A stretch of DNA of 64,000 bases from Cristatella mucedo (GCA_009760855.2 WPIO01000214.1:247501-311500); one strand, 5' to 3'. Positions 9,745-20,952 are shown, counted from the stretch's first letter. Made by a program: numbers and translations. Notes: a model not told the origin generated them from the sequence alone.

Positions 9745-11190
9745 CAGAGGCGTAGTGAGACCTTTTGGCGCCACGGGACAAAGCTACGAATGTCGCCCCT
9801 TCCGCTTGTCAAAAATTGCTGCAAAGTAGCTCCACCGCTGAAGAAATGCAAAAAAACACGCTAGCAGGGATATCGAGTCGATAAAGTTGTATTAACTGTA
9901 GTAAAGGTACAAAGTAGCTATCGCAGCATTAGCTTAGGTGAACTTCTCTTGCCTTGAATGTGGCGAACTGGTCTATTACAATTTGAAAGTCAATATTTTC
10001 CAGTGTTTCTTTCTGTACGCTTAACAAGGCCGAATCGGAGAGTCGATCTTATCTCGTTGTTGCTCTCAGATAAGATCTCCACCTTGCTAAAGGAACGTTG
10101 ACAGCTGGCAACTGATACTGCTACGGTGAGAAGTACTTGCAATGGAAACTCACAAATTAGGAAACACATCTTCTCCATAACTGAAAATGAAAAAGACACG
10201 AGTTCCAGTGGGGTCTTTGGTGTCGAGTCGTGACATGTGGCAAGAAGCATTCTACAGTCGCATATTGCGTTGTGCAGCTTTGTTTCATCAACGTCTGAAC
10301 AGTAGAAGATCCTCCAAGATCTCAACATTGCTGGCGGAGTTTGGTCTGGTCGAGTGTATTCAAAAGCTTCTCAACTTCCAACAACAAACCAAATTTGGCA
10401 TCAAGATCTGTGAACCGGGAAAACCTAGCTGCAATTTCTTGTCGTGAATAGTGCACGCTGTTCTTCATTATTCTTGAAATACCCCTCTGCCGAGAGACCA
10501 AAATCCTGAGATAGCTCAACGGAATGTTGACTTGCAGCAGCACGAACTCCTGCCAGGTTCAAGCTGTGGTTATCACAGTTTGCAAAAATTGCCTTCTCAT
10601 TTCTGGACAGTATCCTCAATTGGACGCCTGACAAACTGCAAGGAACGACTGCTGCGTTGTCGTTGCACAGCCAGTTAATTAAGCCTAGCTTACGTGGTCT
10701 AATAGCGCGTCGGCGCTCAGCCGCGGCGCACGCTGGCTCGCCCTTGACGCGGTGTAGCAGGCCGGGATCGCCTTTGACGCGAAGCAGCTCGCCTGTAGAA
10801 GGCAGGATGGGGCGGGTGGGAAGGACGGGAAGGACGGGAAGGGCAGCTGGAGCGCGGATGGAAGAGGCGATGGAACGGTCTCGCGTGCTCGTTGCGCCAA
10901 GAGCTCGAGCCGAATAATAGCGGTTGAAGCCCCCTCGGTGCTTCGTATCGTCGACGGGGGGCCGCCAGCGCGTAAAGCTACAGTTTGGTCTAAGTCTATA
11001 AACGTGCTTAACTAGCTCAGCCAGCAATAGTCAAGTGCATTAAAACAAGGACTTCTTTTAAATCGAGATTGGTATTCTCAGGTAAAAAAGTTGAAAAAAA
11101 ATAGGCGCAATCCATTTTGCTTTTGGCGCCCCCTTGGCCTAGGCGCCCGGGGTCGTCTGTCCCTGCCTCCTGCCCCCTTGCTACGCCTCG
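9745..11190 (-). mobile_element. hAT DNA transposon, internally deleted (ZMYM1-like / Zaphod-type)
   Basis: The left end CAGAGGCGTAGTGAG and the reverse complement of the right end, CGAGGCGTAGCAAG, are imperfect terminal inverted repeats; the right one lacks one base. They match the CAGxGGCGTAGC ends known for this hAT group. Subterminal GGGACA and GGGCGCC stretches also fit. The element is bounded by an exact 8-bp duplication (ATTTCTGC). On the minus strand it holds a degenerate C-terminal part of the transposase. At 1446 bp it lacks the N-terminal and catalytic-core coding sequence, so it is non-autonomous. The 10.69-11.10 kb part is GC-rich and unassigned. Confidence 0.88.
9929..10690 (-). 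pseudogene. hAT transposase remnant (C-terminal half, frameshifted)
   Basis: Read on the minus strand in order: about 10670-10570 encodes a GVQ...AIFANCDNHSLNL motif, the family's Cys-x-x-His-Ser-Leu-Asn-Leu block. About 10440-10370 encodes ARFSRFTDLDAKFGLLLEVE. About 10130-10020 encodes QVLLTVAVSVASCQRSFSK, the hAT C-terminal dimerisation signature (family form TxPVTVASAERSFSKLK). After a frameshift, 9993-9929 encodes ENIDFQIVIDQFATFKAREV and then a stop, the canonical protein end. The D-T-R-W-S-A-R block between the first two segments is missing, and the reading frame shifts at least twice, so no functional enzyme is made. Confidence 0.85.
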
Positions 11191-11198
11191 ATTTCTGC
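11191..11198. repeat. hAT target-site duplication, right copy
   Basis: ATTTCTGC, an exact match to 9737-9744, abuts the right terminal repeat of the hAT element. Confidence 0.88.
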
Positions 11199-11215
11199 TC
11201 GTCGAATTCGCCGTC

Positions 11216-11228
11216 GCCGCCATCTTGG
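11216..11228 (-). promoter_or_regulatory. YY1-type motif (CCAAGATGGCGGC)
   Basis: GCCGCCATCTTGG is the reverse complement of the YY1 core AAGATGGCGGC with full extended match. It lies in CpG-rich DNA just beyond the hAT insertion. YY1 sites of this kind are frequent in animal promoters and at LINE 5' ends. No transcript evidence is available. Confidence 0.35.
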
Positions 11229-11559
11229 TCGTGCGATTCCACGCGAGGCAATCTAGATGCAGACGAGCTGTGGCCGGTGCGAGACGGAGAGCGAGGGCGC
11301 TCGTGGCGAGGCACGAGTGAAGGGGCCCGTTCCGCGAGGAACCGCGGCGACGGGCTCGTTTCACTCAGCGCGCCATGCGCTGGACCGCGAGCGTGTAATC
11401 TCCAAATTAGCGACTCGCTGTGCCACTCGTGTTCACTTGAAAGGGCCTTCGCTGTTGCGAACCCCATTTAAGTATTATTATTATTTTGAATATTACTAAT
11501 ATAATTACTATTTTAAGTATTATCACTATTATAGCGAATGCCATTATTATTAGTGCTGT

Positions 11560-11685
11560 TGCTGCTATTGTCATACATTCTGCTTAGCCAAACTCTTTGG
11601 CAGCACATGTAATGTGCCTAGAAAGGGGTTGAGTTCTCTAAAAGCGCCCTATAAGACGCATCATTATTATTATTACTAACCTGAC
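11560..11685 (+). mobile_element. L2-A LINE tail, short diverged copy
   Basis: GTAATGTGCCTAGAAAGGGG, GTTGAGTTCTCTAAAAGCGC and a terminal (ATT)n match the L2-A tail element. The upstream AT-rich 11465-11560 contains further ATT-type repeats and is probably eroded tail DNA. Confidence 0.7.
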
Positions 11686-11897
11686 GTCACTCGTCACTTC
11701 ACTAGCCTGCGTGCAGGGGTGCACGCTGGCGGCCCCCCACAGCAACCTCTGCAATCGTCGCTAAAACGACCGAGCGATCCGCGGCAACAGGATTGTGGCA
11801 ACAAGACGGCGAGAAAAAGGACCACATTCCAATGTCGTCGGATGCGCTTTTAGGCGTCTTTCTCTACCCGCCGTCTCGCTTCTCGCGTTAACCTCCT

Positions 11898-12101
11898 CTC
11901 GCGTCTACTACTTCCACCATTCAATTTTCTGATAGTTACGAAAAATAAACTAATGGTTAAAAGTGGATTTGCGTAGCTCAGCAGCGCAGAGCTGGCGGCG
12001 CACTTGGAGTGGCGACGGGACCGCTGCTGTAGCGAGCTCGAAAGATACGGAGCAAAATAGCACGTGGAGCTCTCGTGGACTCGAGGCAGGAAAATGGCGC
12101 C
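11898..12101 (+). repeat. Diverged 200-bp repeat, copy 1
   Basis: The segment from CTCGCGTCTACTAC through GCGTAGCTCAGCAGCGCAGAG to GTGGAGCTCTCGTGGACTCG aligns end to end with 14431-14632. GTAGCTCAGCAGCGC resembles a pol III A box, but no convincing B box lies at the usual distance. It may be an old SINE or a duplicated regulatory segment; I cannot tell which. Confidence 0.7.
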
Positions 12102-12598
12102 ATCCAAACGGAAGATGGACTCTGTTATCTTTCGATTGCCGGTCATCGGGTGACTACGACGCTAGCGGACGTTTACAGAGGCAAATTAGAGAGCTGGAAA
12201 AAACTCGATCGAGCCGCAGAGCGTAGCCTCCGCGGCTTTCTCTCTCGCTTTCTCATCTTGTGGCGCTTCAACCTCTTCTTGTACCAGATACGTCAGAGGC
12301 ACGGGTCTCGTGCACTCTTCCGTCGCGCCCTGCCCCGCGCGACCTCACCAGTCAATCAAGGATGGCCAATCGGGGTTTCGGGCTGTGAGGTGAGCGCGAT
12401 CGGTGTCGCGCAGGGAACGGGTCACGGACGGCGCCGAGGTAGCGCACCCTCTGGCGATCGACATTCTTGGCTCGTGAGCAGCTGCTCTGCTTCAGCAACA
12501 AACAACAAACGGTTCGTGGAGACCAATTAATAAGGTACTCTTGCTCAACGGACTCGGACTTCTGTTTGTGGACTTTCCCCGCGAACTAACTCGCGCTC

Positions 12599-12857
12599 TC
12601 TGTTTCTGTCTCTTGTCTCTATCTCTGTCTCTGTCTCTGTCTCTTGTCTCTGTCTCTGTCTCTGTCTCTTGTCTCTTGTCTCTTGTCTCTTGTCTCTGTC
12701 TCTGTCTCTGTCTCTGTCTCTGTCTCTGTCTCTGTCTCTGTCTCTGTCTCTGTCTCTGTCTCTGTCTGTCTCTGTCTCTGTCTCTGTCTCTGTCTCTGTC
12801 TCTGTCTGTCTCTGTCTCTGTCTCTGTCTCTGTCTCTGTCCCTGCCCCTGTCTCTCT
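12599..12857. repeat. (TCTCTG)n hexanucleotide repeat
   Basis: About 260 bp of TCTCTG units with TCTTG variants at the start and TCTG-only shortened units near 12767 and 12805. The shortened unit recurs about 40 bp apart. Frames on both strands are low-complexity serine/leucine or Thr-Glu/Arg-Asp strings and not genes. Confidence 0.97.
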
Positions 12858-12865
12858 TTGCAAAG

Positions 12866-12900
12866 AGCGCGTGCTGGCGGTGTCGAGGCCAGCACGCGCT
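12866..12900. repeat. 12-bp perfect inverted repeat, 11-nt loop
   Basis: AGCGCGTGCTGG (12866-12877) and its exact reverse complement CCAGCACGCGCT (12889-12900) flank an 11-nt loop. It lies just beyond the TCTCTG repeat. Confidence 0.85.
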
Positions 12901-13095
12901 GCGCCGCGACCATGCGCACACAGCCTCGACTTCACTCCGCCGTCGCTCACATCATTTGCCAAGCATCGGTCAAGACGCGGAGAGGGAGAGAGTTTGCCTG
13001 AGAGCGCGATGGCCCCCTCGCCCAAGGAGCCGTGGCCAAAGGGTGCCGTTTGCGCCATCTACTTTTACGAAATGGGGGCCGCTCGCAGAGAGCGC

Positions 13096-13166
13096 GTGAG
13101 TCGGCGTGAGAGTCGGCGTGAGAGTAGGCGTGAGAGTCGGCGTGAGAGTCGGCGTGAGAGCGAGCG
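13096..13166. repeat. 12-bp tandem repeat, about 6 units
   Basis: Units of GTGAGAGTCGGC, with one AGTAGG variant and a diverged last unit. With a 12-bp period the frame is kept, giving RRESRRES-type repeats on + and LTPT or DSHA repeats on -. Confidence 0.9.
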
Positions 13167-13414
13167 AAGCGGCGGCGGCGCCTGGCCGCTTCCGAAGAGT
13201 GCTTCCCGCTCCGCCGGCCTCCGCGCCGAGGGGGCGTGCTGGGAAAGGCGGCGTCGGCGGCTGCTGCTGCGGCGGCGAGGCGCGCAATGCGAAGCCACCG
13301 TACGGCCGCTAATGGTGTTGTCGCTTGCGCCTGCGGTTCGACCGACCTGCGGCGGCCGGCGGCGAGCCAAAGTGCGTCAGTTAGTGCGACTGCTTCTCGA
13401 GCGTTTACCCAGCA

Positions 13415-13476
<62 letters not shown>

Positions 13477-14430
13477 AGGCGGAGGCTAGGCAATTCGACT
13501 CTGCTGTGCACCAACTGCTGCATCCGCCGCCGCCGCTCGCCTCGCACGCACCCGCGTTGCCGCGGTGTCGGAAGAGAGCGCGCGCGGCGGCGCCGGCCGC
13601 AGGTGGCATAGAGCTCTTCGAGGCGACGCTCTGCAGCCACCGCCGCCACCGCCGCCGCCGCCACCGCCGCCGCCACCGCCGCCGCGGCGAGCGCGGATGG
13701 CGCCGAAGCGAGCGCGGCCGCCGCCGCCGCGGTGCGAGCTGCTTAATTACGCGCGAGCGTCGCTGATCGAGCGACAGCAGACGCCTTTTCTCCTGGGCAG
13801 CTGGCCATGGCGGCACTTCGGGCGCCGCCGTAAATTGCGCTCAGTTTCTTTTTCTTTTCTTTTCTCGCGAGCCAACCTGCTCGCGGCGACCGCGCGCTGC
13901 AGCGGTTGACCTGTGGCCGAGCGAGCACAAAATCCGACACGCACGGCCGCACTTCTCCGCCGCCGGACCGCGCGCGCGCGGCTGCTTAGCGCGTGAGCTC
14001 CACTCACGATTCCTGCGAGGCGCTGCGACAGCGGCGCCTCGCAGGAGTTCAGAGTGCCGCCGCTGCCGCCGCTACTTCGCCGCCGACGGCTTTTCGTCCG
14101 CTTGGGCCGACCGACAACGTTAGCCAACAACTTGGCGTCGACAGCGTGGCGCGCGCGCTTTTCGCGCGCTGCCGTCGCTCCTTCGCCGCCGACGGCTTTT
14201 CGTCTGCTGGAGCTCGCGCTCCCAGCCGGCGCTCGAGCGCCGGATGGGAGCGCGAATTGTCGGCGCCGACGTAGACCTCGCGACCGCTCCGTCGCCGGAG
14301 GCCGCCGGCGCCGCCAGAGGCCGCCGCCGCCAAAAACGCAGCAGCAGCCGCGGTGGCGGCAGCACCCAGCGCTGCGCCAGCGGCCGACGAGCTTCGTCTC
14401 TGCTGCGACGGCAGCGACCTCTTCTTCTTT
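13167..14430. other. Very GC-rich CpG-dense block with GGC/GCC triplet runs
   Basis: The region is strongly CpG-rich. Interrupted triplet runs occur at about 13430-13490 (GGC, alanine-coding on +) and 13634-13690 (GCC). A 23-bp near-repeat containing CGCCGCCGACGGCTTTTCGT occurs near 14079 and 14186. It resembles a CpG island, but no recognisable coding exon is present. Confidence 0.45.
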
Positions 14431-14632
14431 CTCGCGTCCACTACAATTTTCCGACCATTCAGTTTTATGACGATTGCCGGAAAGCGATTCATGGCCAAGA
14501 GCGGATGCTTGCGCAGCTTAGCAGCGCAGAGTTAGCTGCGCACTTGGCGTAGTGTGGCTGATAGAGCGAGTTCAAAAGTTGCGGCGCCCAAAAAGCGTGT
14601 GGAGCTCTCGTGAACTCGAGGCGGGAAAGTGG
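14431..14632 (+). repeat. Diverged 200-bp repeat, copy 2
   Basis: It aligns with 11898-12101: CTCGCGTCCACTAC, CGACCATTCAGTTTT, then TTGCGCAGCTTAGCAGCGCA, and finally GTGGAGCTCTCGTGAACTCG. The conserved blocks are strongest at the A-box-like centre and the 3' CTCGTGRACTCGAGGC. The two copies are about 2.5 kb apart in the same orientation. Confidence 0.7.
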
Positions 14633-15740
14633 CGCTAGCTCGGACTCGGTCGTGGCAACGCACGAGCATCTTCGCTGCGCTCTTTGCTATAAACCGAGAC
14701 CGAGGCGAACTGCGGCGCCGCGTCGGCCGCCGCTAGCCGGTGTGGCGTTACAGGACGATTTAGCCAGGAAGTTCCGCGGTGGTTTACACACTAAAAATAG
14801 GTCAGCTTGGCGACATACCTCGTTTAATGCATGAGCGCGAGGGCGACCAGCAAAACAACCGCTGGCACGCTCGTGAATCATGCGGGGCACCATTTCGGCG
14901 GAAGTCGTCGCGCGAGCCATCGGTGGCAGCGATACGGTTACGCGCGAGCGGCGGGCAGTGCGTGCACCGCGCCGATAGGTTTCCGCTTAGATCCGCTCTG
15001 TTTATTTATACTTTCTCAAGCGAGCGCCGCTGACGCGCGCGGCCCTTCATCTCGCGAACGCCGTCTGAGCGCCAGGTCGTAGGGAAAGCCACCCGTCCGT
15101 CGTAGGTCGCCCTCGTTTGGAACAGGGGGTGGGGGGCTATAATTGAGGAAAACCGAGGTATGCTTATCGCGCACTCGTGGTTTACCGATTCCACCATCCG
15201 CAAGTGTTAGCTGCAGTCGCCCGTCAAGCCTGCAGGTCCTAGCCCCTGGTGCAAGACGCCGGAATGCGCGACCTTGGTCGTGGCGAATACGAGTTTTTGC
15301 CAGCGGCCAATCCCTCTTATTGCTCGCCGCGAGCGGCGGCCGCAGTCGTTAAGGCTGCTCCGCGACTGTAAAAGTGAGGCCACCACATCATCAACCTTGA
15401 CCTTAAACTTACAGAGAGAACGCCGCGAATCCCCCGCCCGCACGCGCTCCGGCCCGTCCGCGCTCCCTCGCGAAGTAGAGGCTCTGAATATCACGTGACA
15501 TCGAGCCGAAAATCCAAATCGACCGGCGGCGAGCGGCGCGTCACGTGTCCGATAGCAGCCGATCCGCGGCCGCCGCCGCCGCCACCGCCGCCGCCGCTGC
15601 CGCCGCCACCGCCGCCGCCACTGTGCAGGGCGTTTCAAAAGACCCCCCCTCCATCACGGTCGCCCATCTCGCACGTCGGGGGTAGGGGCGCTGCTGGCAA
15701 AGTGAGGTTGCAGCGCTGGACAACTAAAAAAAAAAAAATC
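14633..15740. other. GC-rich sequence, no gene recognised
   Basis: It includes a CCG/CCGCCA triplet-rich stretch at about 15566-15622, a poly(A) run at 15726-15738 directly beside the SINE-1 end, and a TATAAA at 14691. No coding similarity is recognised. Confidence 0.4.
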
Positions 15741-15902
15741 CTAGCTGATTAAACAGCCTCTTTTTTGTATAGCGACAGAAGAGCCTTTACGGATATCACC
15801 ACCGCTTGCAGTGGCGATAAAGAATCGCCCACCACAGGAATCGAACCCACGACCTCGGGGCCGAGGTCGTGAAAAGCAACCGCCTTACCTAGTGTGCCAT
15901 CG
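15741..15902 (-). mobile_element. SINE-1 copy b
   Basis: On the minus strand it reads GATGGCACACTAGGTAAGGC (A box), a head hairpin, GAGGTCGTGGGTTCGATTCC (B box), the shared body, and the 3' end GAGGCTGTTTAATCAGCTAG. A T-rich stretch follows the 3' end on the minus strand. It is one of the best-preserved copies. Confidence 0.9.
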
Positions 15903-16671
<769 letters not shown>

Positions 16672-16744
16672 GTAGCTAGTCTCCCGTTGTCTGCTCAATA
16701 TAGCTGATCCCGACTTTCCGTTTATCCACATTCAAGCTTCCATT

Positions 16745-16876
16745 AAGGGTAAGGTGCTCGACTTTAACGACCCGAGAGGTCGAGAGAGGAGGGCGCTCAA
16801 ACTCTGCAGAACATGCATGTAAAGTGCCTGCGCCTAGATAGAGATTAAGCTCCCTTCGGGCGCTAAGCAAATGACG
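16745..16876 (+). mobile_element. SINE-2 copy a (diverged)
   Basis: GGGTAAGGTGCTCGACTTTA matches the SINE-2 head after its A box (GGTTAAGGTGCTCGCCCGAC). GGGCGCTCAAACTCT sits at the B-box position. The tail GATAGAGATTAAGCTCCCTT and GGGCGCTAAGCAAATGA is the L2-A-like 3' element. Confidence 0.6.
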
Positions 16877-16884
16877 TATGTTTA

Positions 16885-17015
16885 TTTGCTCGGGGCTGTC
16901 TGTAACTGCTGGCTGGCTGGCGGGCTCTACTTCTCCCTTCGCCCTACTCACTACCTCAACTGCTCTCCTGACTCTGCTACGCTTCCCACTTTCTCTTTGT
17001 TGCGTGAGACGAAGC
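16885..17015 (+). mobile_element. LINE-B 3' fragment
   Basis: CTCACTACCTCAACTGCTCT and the following CTGACTCTGCTACGCTTCCC, then ACTTTCTCTTTGTTGCGTGA, match the LINE-B 3' segment at 7.1-7.2 kb and 18.4-18.5 kb. The end of the element is missing. It directly follows a SINE-2 copy. Confidence 0.75.
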
Positions 17016-18139
17016 ACCTTGAAAGTCGAGGAGAAAAGCACTCTCGCACAATCGGAGCCTAAGCGGATGCTGATTGGGGCTTTGCACATGTGCAGCTCTG
17101 CGAGCCATCCTTGCCAGCTGTATCTACGTCGCAGAATGATACGGATAGGCGCGTGATCGCACGAATTCAATTGAGCGTGCGGTCGCACGCACGAACAGCT
17201 GGACACTTGACCAGCTGCAGCGGTAGGGTTGACTGTATGTTTCGAGAGAATTGTAAACCCAGCGATAAGATACCCACACTGCGTAATCCAAGTCGTGCGT
17301 TCTAGTCCTGCCATGTGCAATTCTTTACTGCCTAATGCAAGCAGGATGAAAGCCGCTAAGACTCTTCGCTGTTATGCAAATAAGGCTGCTAATCAGTTGA
17401 TATTTGGTTTTTCTGCATCAATTGCGTCGCTTCCTTCTCATGAAAAAACTGTACTCGCGTTCGAAATGACTGAAAACTGCTGTTCTTTTTAATTAATAAC
17501 TTTAAATATACGGAATTATTTAAGTGATGTAAATGAGGCTGCTTTGGCGAGCATGAGAATGGCAGCATAGTTAGAGATGTCGAGTGACGTATTTCCAAAT
17601 GTGTTCACCGGATGTGGACAGCCAGGACGCTGACAGCCGATTAACCGCCAGCTGCCGTCTGAAATTGATAGTAAGTCAATCTAATCTGCATCGCAGCGTA
17701 CCGGCTGTCAATTTGGCCTGCAGCAGCGGTAGTGTCGTGTTTGTTCTCTGCGAGCTCCGCTCGCAATGATCGCCAATGGAAGCGCAATAGTCCTCCTTCA
17801 GTTTGCGACCGCGGCAGAGAGTTAGCTTATTACATTTCCAGACTGCAGCCAGCAGCCAGCAGCGCCATCTTGGCTCGCAGCGTGGCTGGGCCGAGCAGCT
17901 TTCGCAGTAATGGCCGACTGGACAAGATGGCTTACTCACGTCGTATCACGCTCGACAGTCAGCGGTCTCGCAGCCGCTGCTGCTGCCGCCACCGCCGGCG
18001 CGCTTCACTTTTTCTGACACGCAGACTGAGTCGTCGATGTCGTCCCCCTGGCTTCGAGGTTTAACCCTGGCGAGATGCTGACAGCGACTGCAGAGGCCGG
18101 CACTTGTCGAGAAGCTGCGGGTGCCCGATGATAAAGTCA
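17016..18139. other. Mixed sequence, YY1 motif pair only
   Basis: No gene is recognised. Two inverted YY1-type motifs (CGCCATCTTGG near 17863, CAAGATGGC at 17923) lie about 50 bp apart in the more CpG-rich 17.6-18.0 kb part. Confidence 0.35.
17862..17931. promoter_or_regulatory. Inverted pair of YY1-type motifs
   Basis: GCGCCATCTTGGC (17862-17874) and CAAGATGGC (17923-17931) are opposite-strand matches to the YY1 core AAGATGGC(G). The surrounding DNA is fairly CpG-rich, which could be a small promoter, but nothing downstream is recognised as a gene. Confidence 0.25.
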
Positions 18140-18607
18140 GGCGTTAAAGTTCTTACGCTGAACCACGAGGCCCGCCACGGATTGGCTCCACCATATCTAG
18201 CTGAACTGCTGCAACAGTTTCAGCCTCCTCGCGCCCTCAGGTTCTGTGTGGACAATGAATTGGCTCTTTCATTCCTCCGCTTAAAGGCCGTTGGCGACAT
18301 AAGCTTTTGCTCTGCGTGCCCTAGACTGTAGAACTCACTTCCACGAATCTTACGCAGCGACAAAAACCTACTCTTCTGCTTCCGACTACGGCACATCCTT
18401 TTTAGCAGTCCCGTGCTGCTACTTCCGTGTTCCTCGTTACCTCAACTGCTCTCCTGACTCTGCTATGCTTGCCACTTTCTCTTTGTTGTGTGAGATGAAG
18501 TATGCTGGCCACCGAACGCCGAAAGCCACTCAGGCTTTGAGAGCACTATACAAAACTCTCCCGCATAATATCTGCACAGTCTTTGTGGCTTTGTAGAGTT
18601 ACAGACA
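18140..18607 (+). mobile_element. LINE-B 3' end with polymerase C-terminus
   Basis: The translation contains ARHGLAPPYLAELL, LRLKAVGD and SACPRL-stop-NSLP. These are the classic ALHGLAPPYLxxLL ... LKxxGDRAF ... APxLWNSLP blocks of animal L2/CR1-like LINEs. The Trp of WNSLP is replaced by a stop codon (TAG). The LINE-B 3' segment follows and ends in TTTGTAGAGTTACAGACA. This is the longest LINE-B copy in the window. Confidence 0.85.
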
Positions 18608-18864
18608 TAGTCGGGCGTTACGTCGTCGAGGTGGAGGTGGATCCACAAAATCACAAATCGGGAGTTAGCTGAAACAGCAGTGCCAGCGATCGGCTCCTCC
18701 CGCCCCGTTGCTTGACAGCGAGTAAACTTGTAAGAGAAAGACTACAGTTGACTACAAAAAGCCCGATAACTGCAGACAGCTCGATGCTGGCAGTCATTCG
18801 ATGGTCTGCCCCTACACTACACAGCAAGTTACTGTGTAGCCGCAGCTTGCGTCGCTGCTCTGTA

Positions 18865-18998
<134 letters not shown>

Positions 18999-19979
18999 CT
19001 CGGATAAGCTCTAAAAGACCAATTTCGTGAGTGCTTACTGCTTCGCGAACTGCGATTGACGGGCTGCTGCTCGCAGCTTCATTGACAGAAAACAGCTGAA
19101 TCACTCACTCAAGCACGAACTCCAACCGAGCGCGGCGGGTGGATCGGTGCACAACCGCTACGGCTCTGGAGTTGGGCCAAAAAAGATGTCAGCAAAACTG
19201 TTGCAATTAGCTGGCTCGCGAGCGCACACGCGAGCGAGCGAGCGCATGAAGGTTCCCAGCCGGTGACAGTTCGGTGGAGGCGAGTGGGCGGGCGGGGCAG
19301 GTGCTCTCCCTCGAGCGAGATCGGCTCGGCTCCAAAGTCTTGGCGGGCCTTTACGCCTCATTATGCCCATTATACGCATTGTACCCATCCTTTCTCCGGA
19401 GCGGCCACGCTCAGCATGGCGCCGCTCGCCGGGAATGACATGCCGCTGTGCGGCTTCGGCACGCGAGAGCCTGCACCTAACCGGTGCTGACGAAGGAAGA
19501 GCTCGCCCCCCTCCACCGAATGGGGCGCTGCAGACCTCCTCCAGCGTCTCAGCCCCGCTGGCCTGGGCACGGCGCCTGTCGTGAACTCGTTCGACATGCG
19601 AGTGGCGGCCGAGCTCTCCGCTCGGCCGCCACTCCTGCGCATTTCGCCTTAACTGTTCGCCTGGCGGACTTTCTTTTTACCGGCACGGGGATTTCCGTCT
19701 GTGGGAGGGGTCGTGGGCAAGTTGGGAAAAATGGCGGTTTGCGATCGATGTTCAGAGATTGAACAGCAATCGAAGGCGACGGGACGATTGACTGCAGCAG
19801 CGAGACTCGCAAACGCTCGCCAGTCGGAATGAGAAGGAGAATGGATTCTGAAGATAGATGTCCTCGCGTGCACAAACCAGAGGGTTAGATGTTCGCGCGA
19901 GTAACTCAGACCGGACATCGAGCAGCGGATGGTCGAGCAGCGAGGGCGACAGCCGGAGCTGAGGAAGTAGCCATCTTTT
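18999..19979. other. No gene recognised
   Basis: Moderately GC-rich, with CGAGCGAGCGAGCG at about 19230 and TATTA-type CAT/CATT repeats near 19360-19385 (CCCATTATACGCATTGTACC). No coding similarity is recognised. Confidence 0.4.
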
Positions 19980-20017
19980 TCTGCATAACTTCATCTGGCC
20001 AGATGAAGTTATGCAGA
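19980..20017. repeat. Perfect 38-bp spacerless palindrome
   Basis: TCTGCATAACTTCATCTGG (19980-19998) is followed immediately by its exact reverse complement (19999-20017). The symmetry stops abruptly on both sides. The sequence is not simple-repeat DNA, so chance is very unlikely. Confidence 0.97.
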
Positions 20018-20536
20018 GCCAAAAGTCCTGCAGATCTCTGGTGACTAGCACGGGCTCGGGCACCAGGTAGGGACTGGGGGCGGGATAAGAGTATGAGCGT
20101 GCCCTGCAGTCGTCCAGCTCCTGGGAGAACCTGTAGCAGAGGCACACCTGACTGATCAAAGGGTCTTCCGAAAGCGCCTGCGCTAAATGTTCGAAGGTGC
20201 CTCTCGAATACATTTCTGAGCGCCACGCTGTTTGCTCTGGCCAGGGCAGCACTCCAAAAATGAACTTGGTGCTGGAGTCCTTACCCCTGAACCCTGGAAC
20301 AGTTAATCAGCTGCTCCCGAGAGACACCTTGTGCGTGCCGGGCCAATGGTCGAAACTACTTCCGTCAAATCCTTAACGTCACGGCCGCCGCCAGCAGGCG
20401 GCTGAGAAGGATCGCTTCAAGCACTTTATTTTTTTTAGAGCCGAGGCCCACTACAGCTCTCAGCCTAAGACGTCAGGGTCGTAGTGACGAAACACTCATT
20501 CATTAGGACGTCCTTGAGAGGAGAAACTTGCGTTTG
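20018..20536. other. No gene recognised
   Basis: Mixed-composition DNA between the palindrome and the GA tract. A 167-codon minus-strand frame covers part of it but has no recognisable domain. Confidence 0.35.
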
Positions 20537-20624
20537 AGAGAGAGAGAGACAGAGAGAGAGACACAGACAGAGGGAGAGAGAGAGAGACAGGGACAGAGAC
20601 AGAGAGAGAGAGAGAGGAAGAGAG

Positions 20625-20685
<61 letters not shown>

Positions 20686-20873
20686 AGAGGGAGAGAGAGA
20701 GAGAGAGATAGAGAGAGAAAGAGAGACAGAGAGAGACAGAGAGAGACAGACACAGAGAGAGACAGACACAGAGAGAGAGAGAGAGAGAGACAAAGAGAAA
20801 GAGAGACAGAGAGACAGAAAGAAGGAGAGACAAAAAGAGAGGCAGAGAGAGACACAGAGAGAGGGAGAGTCTC

Positions 20874-20912
<39 letters not shown>

Positions 20913-20952
20913 GAGCGAGAGAGAGAGAGCGAGAGAGAGAAAGAGAGAAGGA
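20537..20952. repeat. Degenerate (GA)n tract
   Basis: About 415 bp of GA with GACA, GGGA, AAAG and GAGC variants. Frames in this tract are Arg/Glu or Ser/Leu strings. Confidence 0.97.

Noticed and set aside
16676-17320. 214-codon minus-strand ORF
   Set aside because: It runs antisense across SINE-2 and LINE-B fragments, and its composition shows no protein family.
19980-20017. Resemblance of the 38-bp palindrome to a loxP site (ATAACTTC...GAAGTTAT)
   Set aside because: The outer 8 bp match, but the spacing is 28 bp not 34, and the asymmetric 8-bp spacer is absent. Probably chance.
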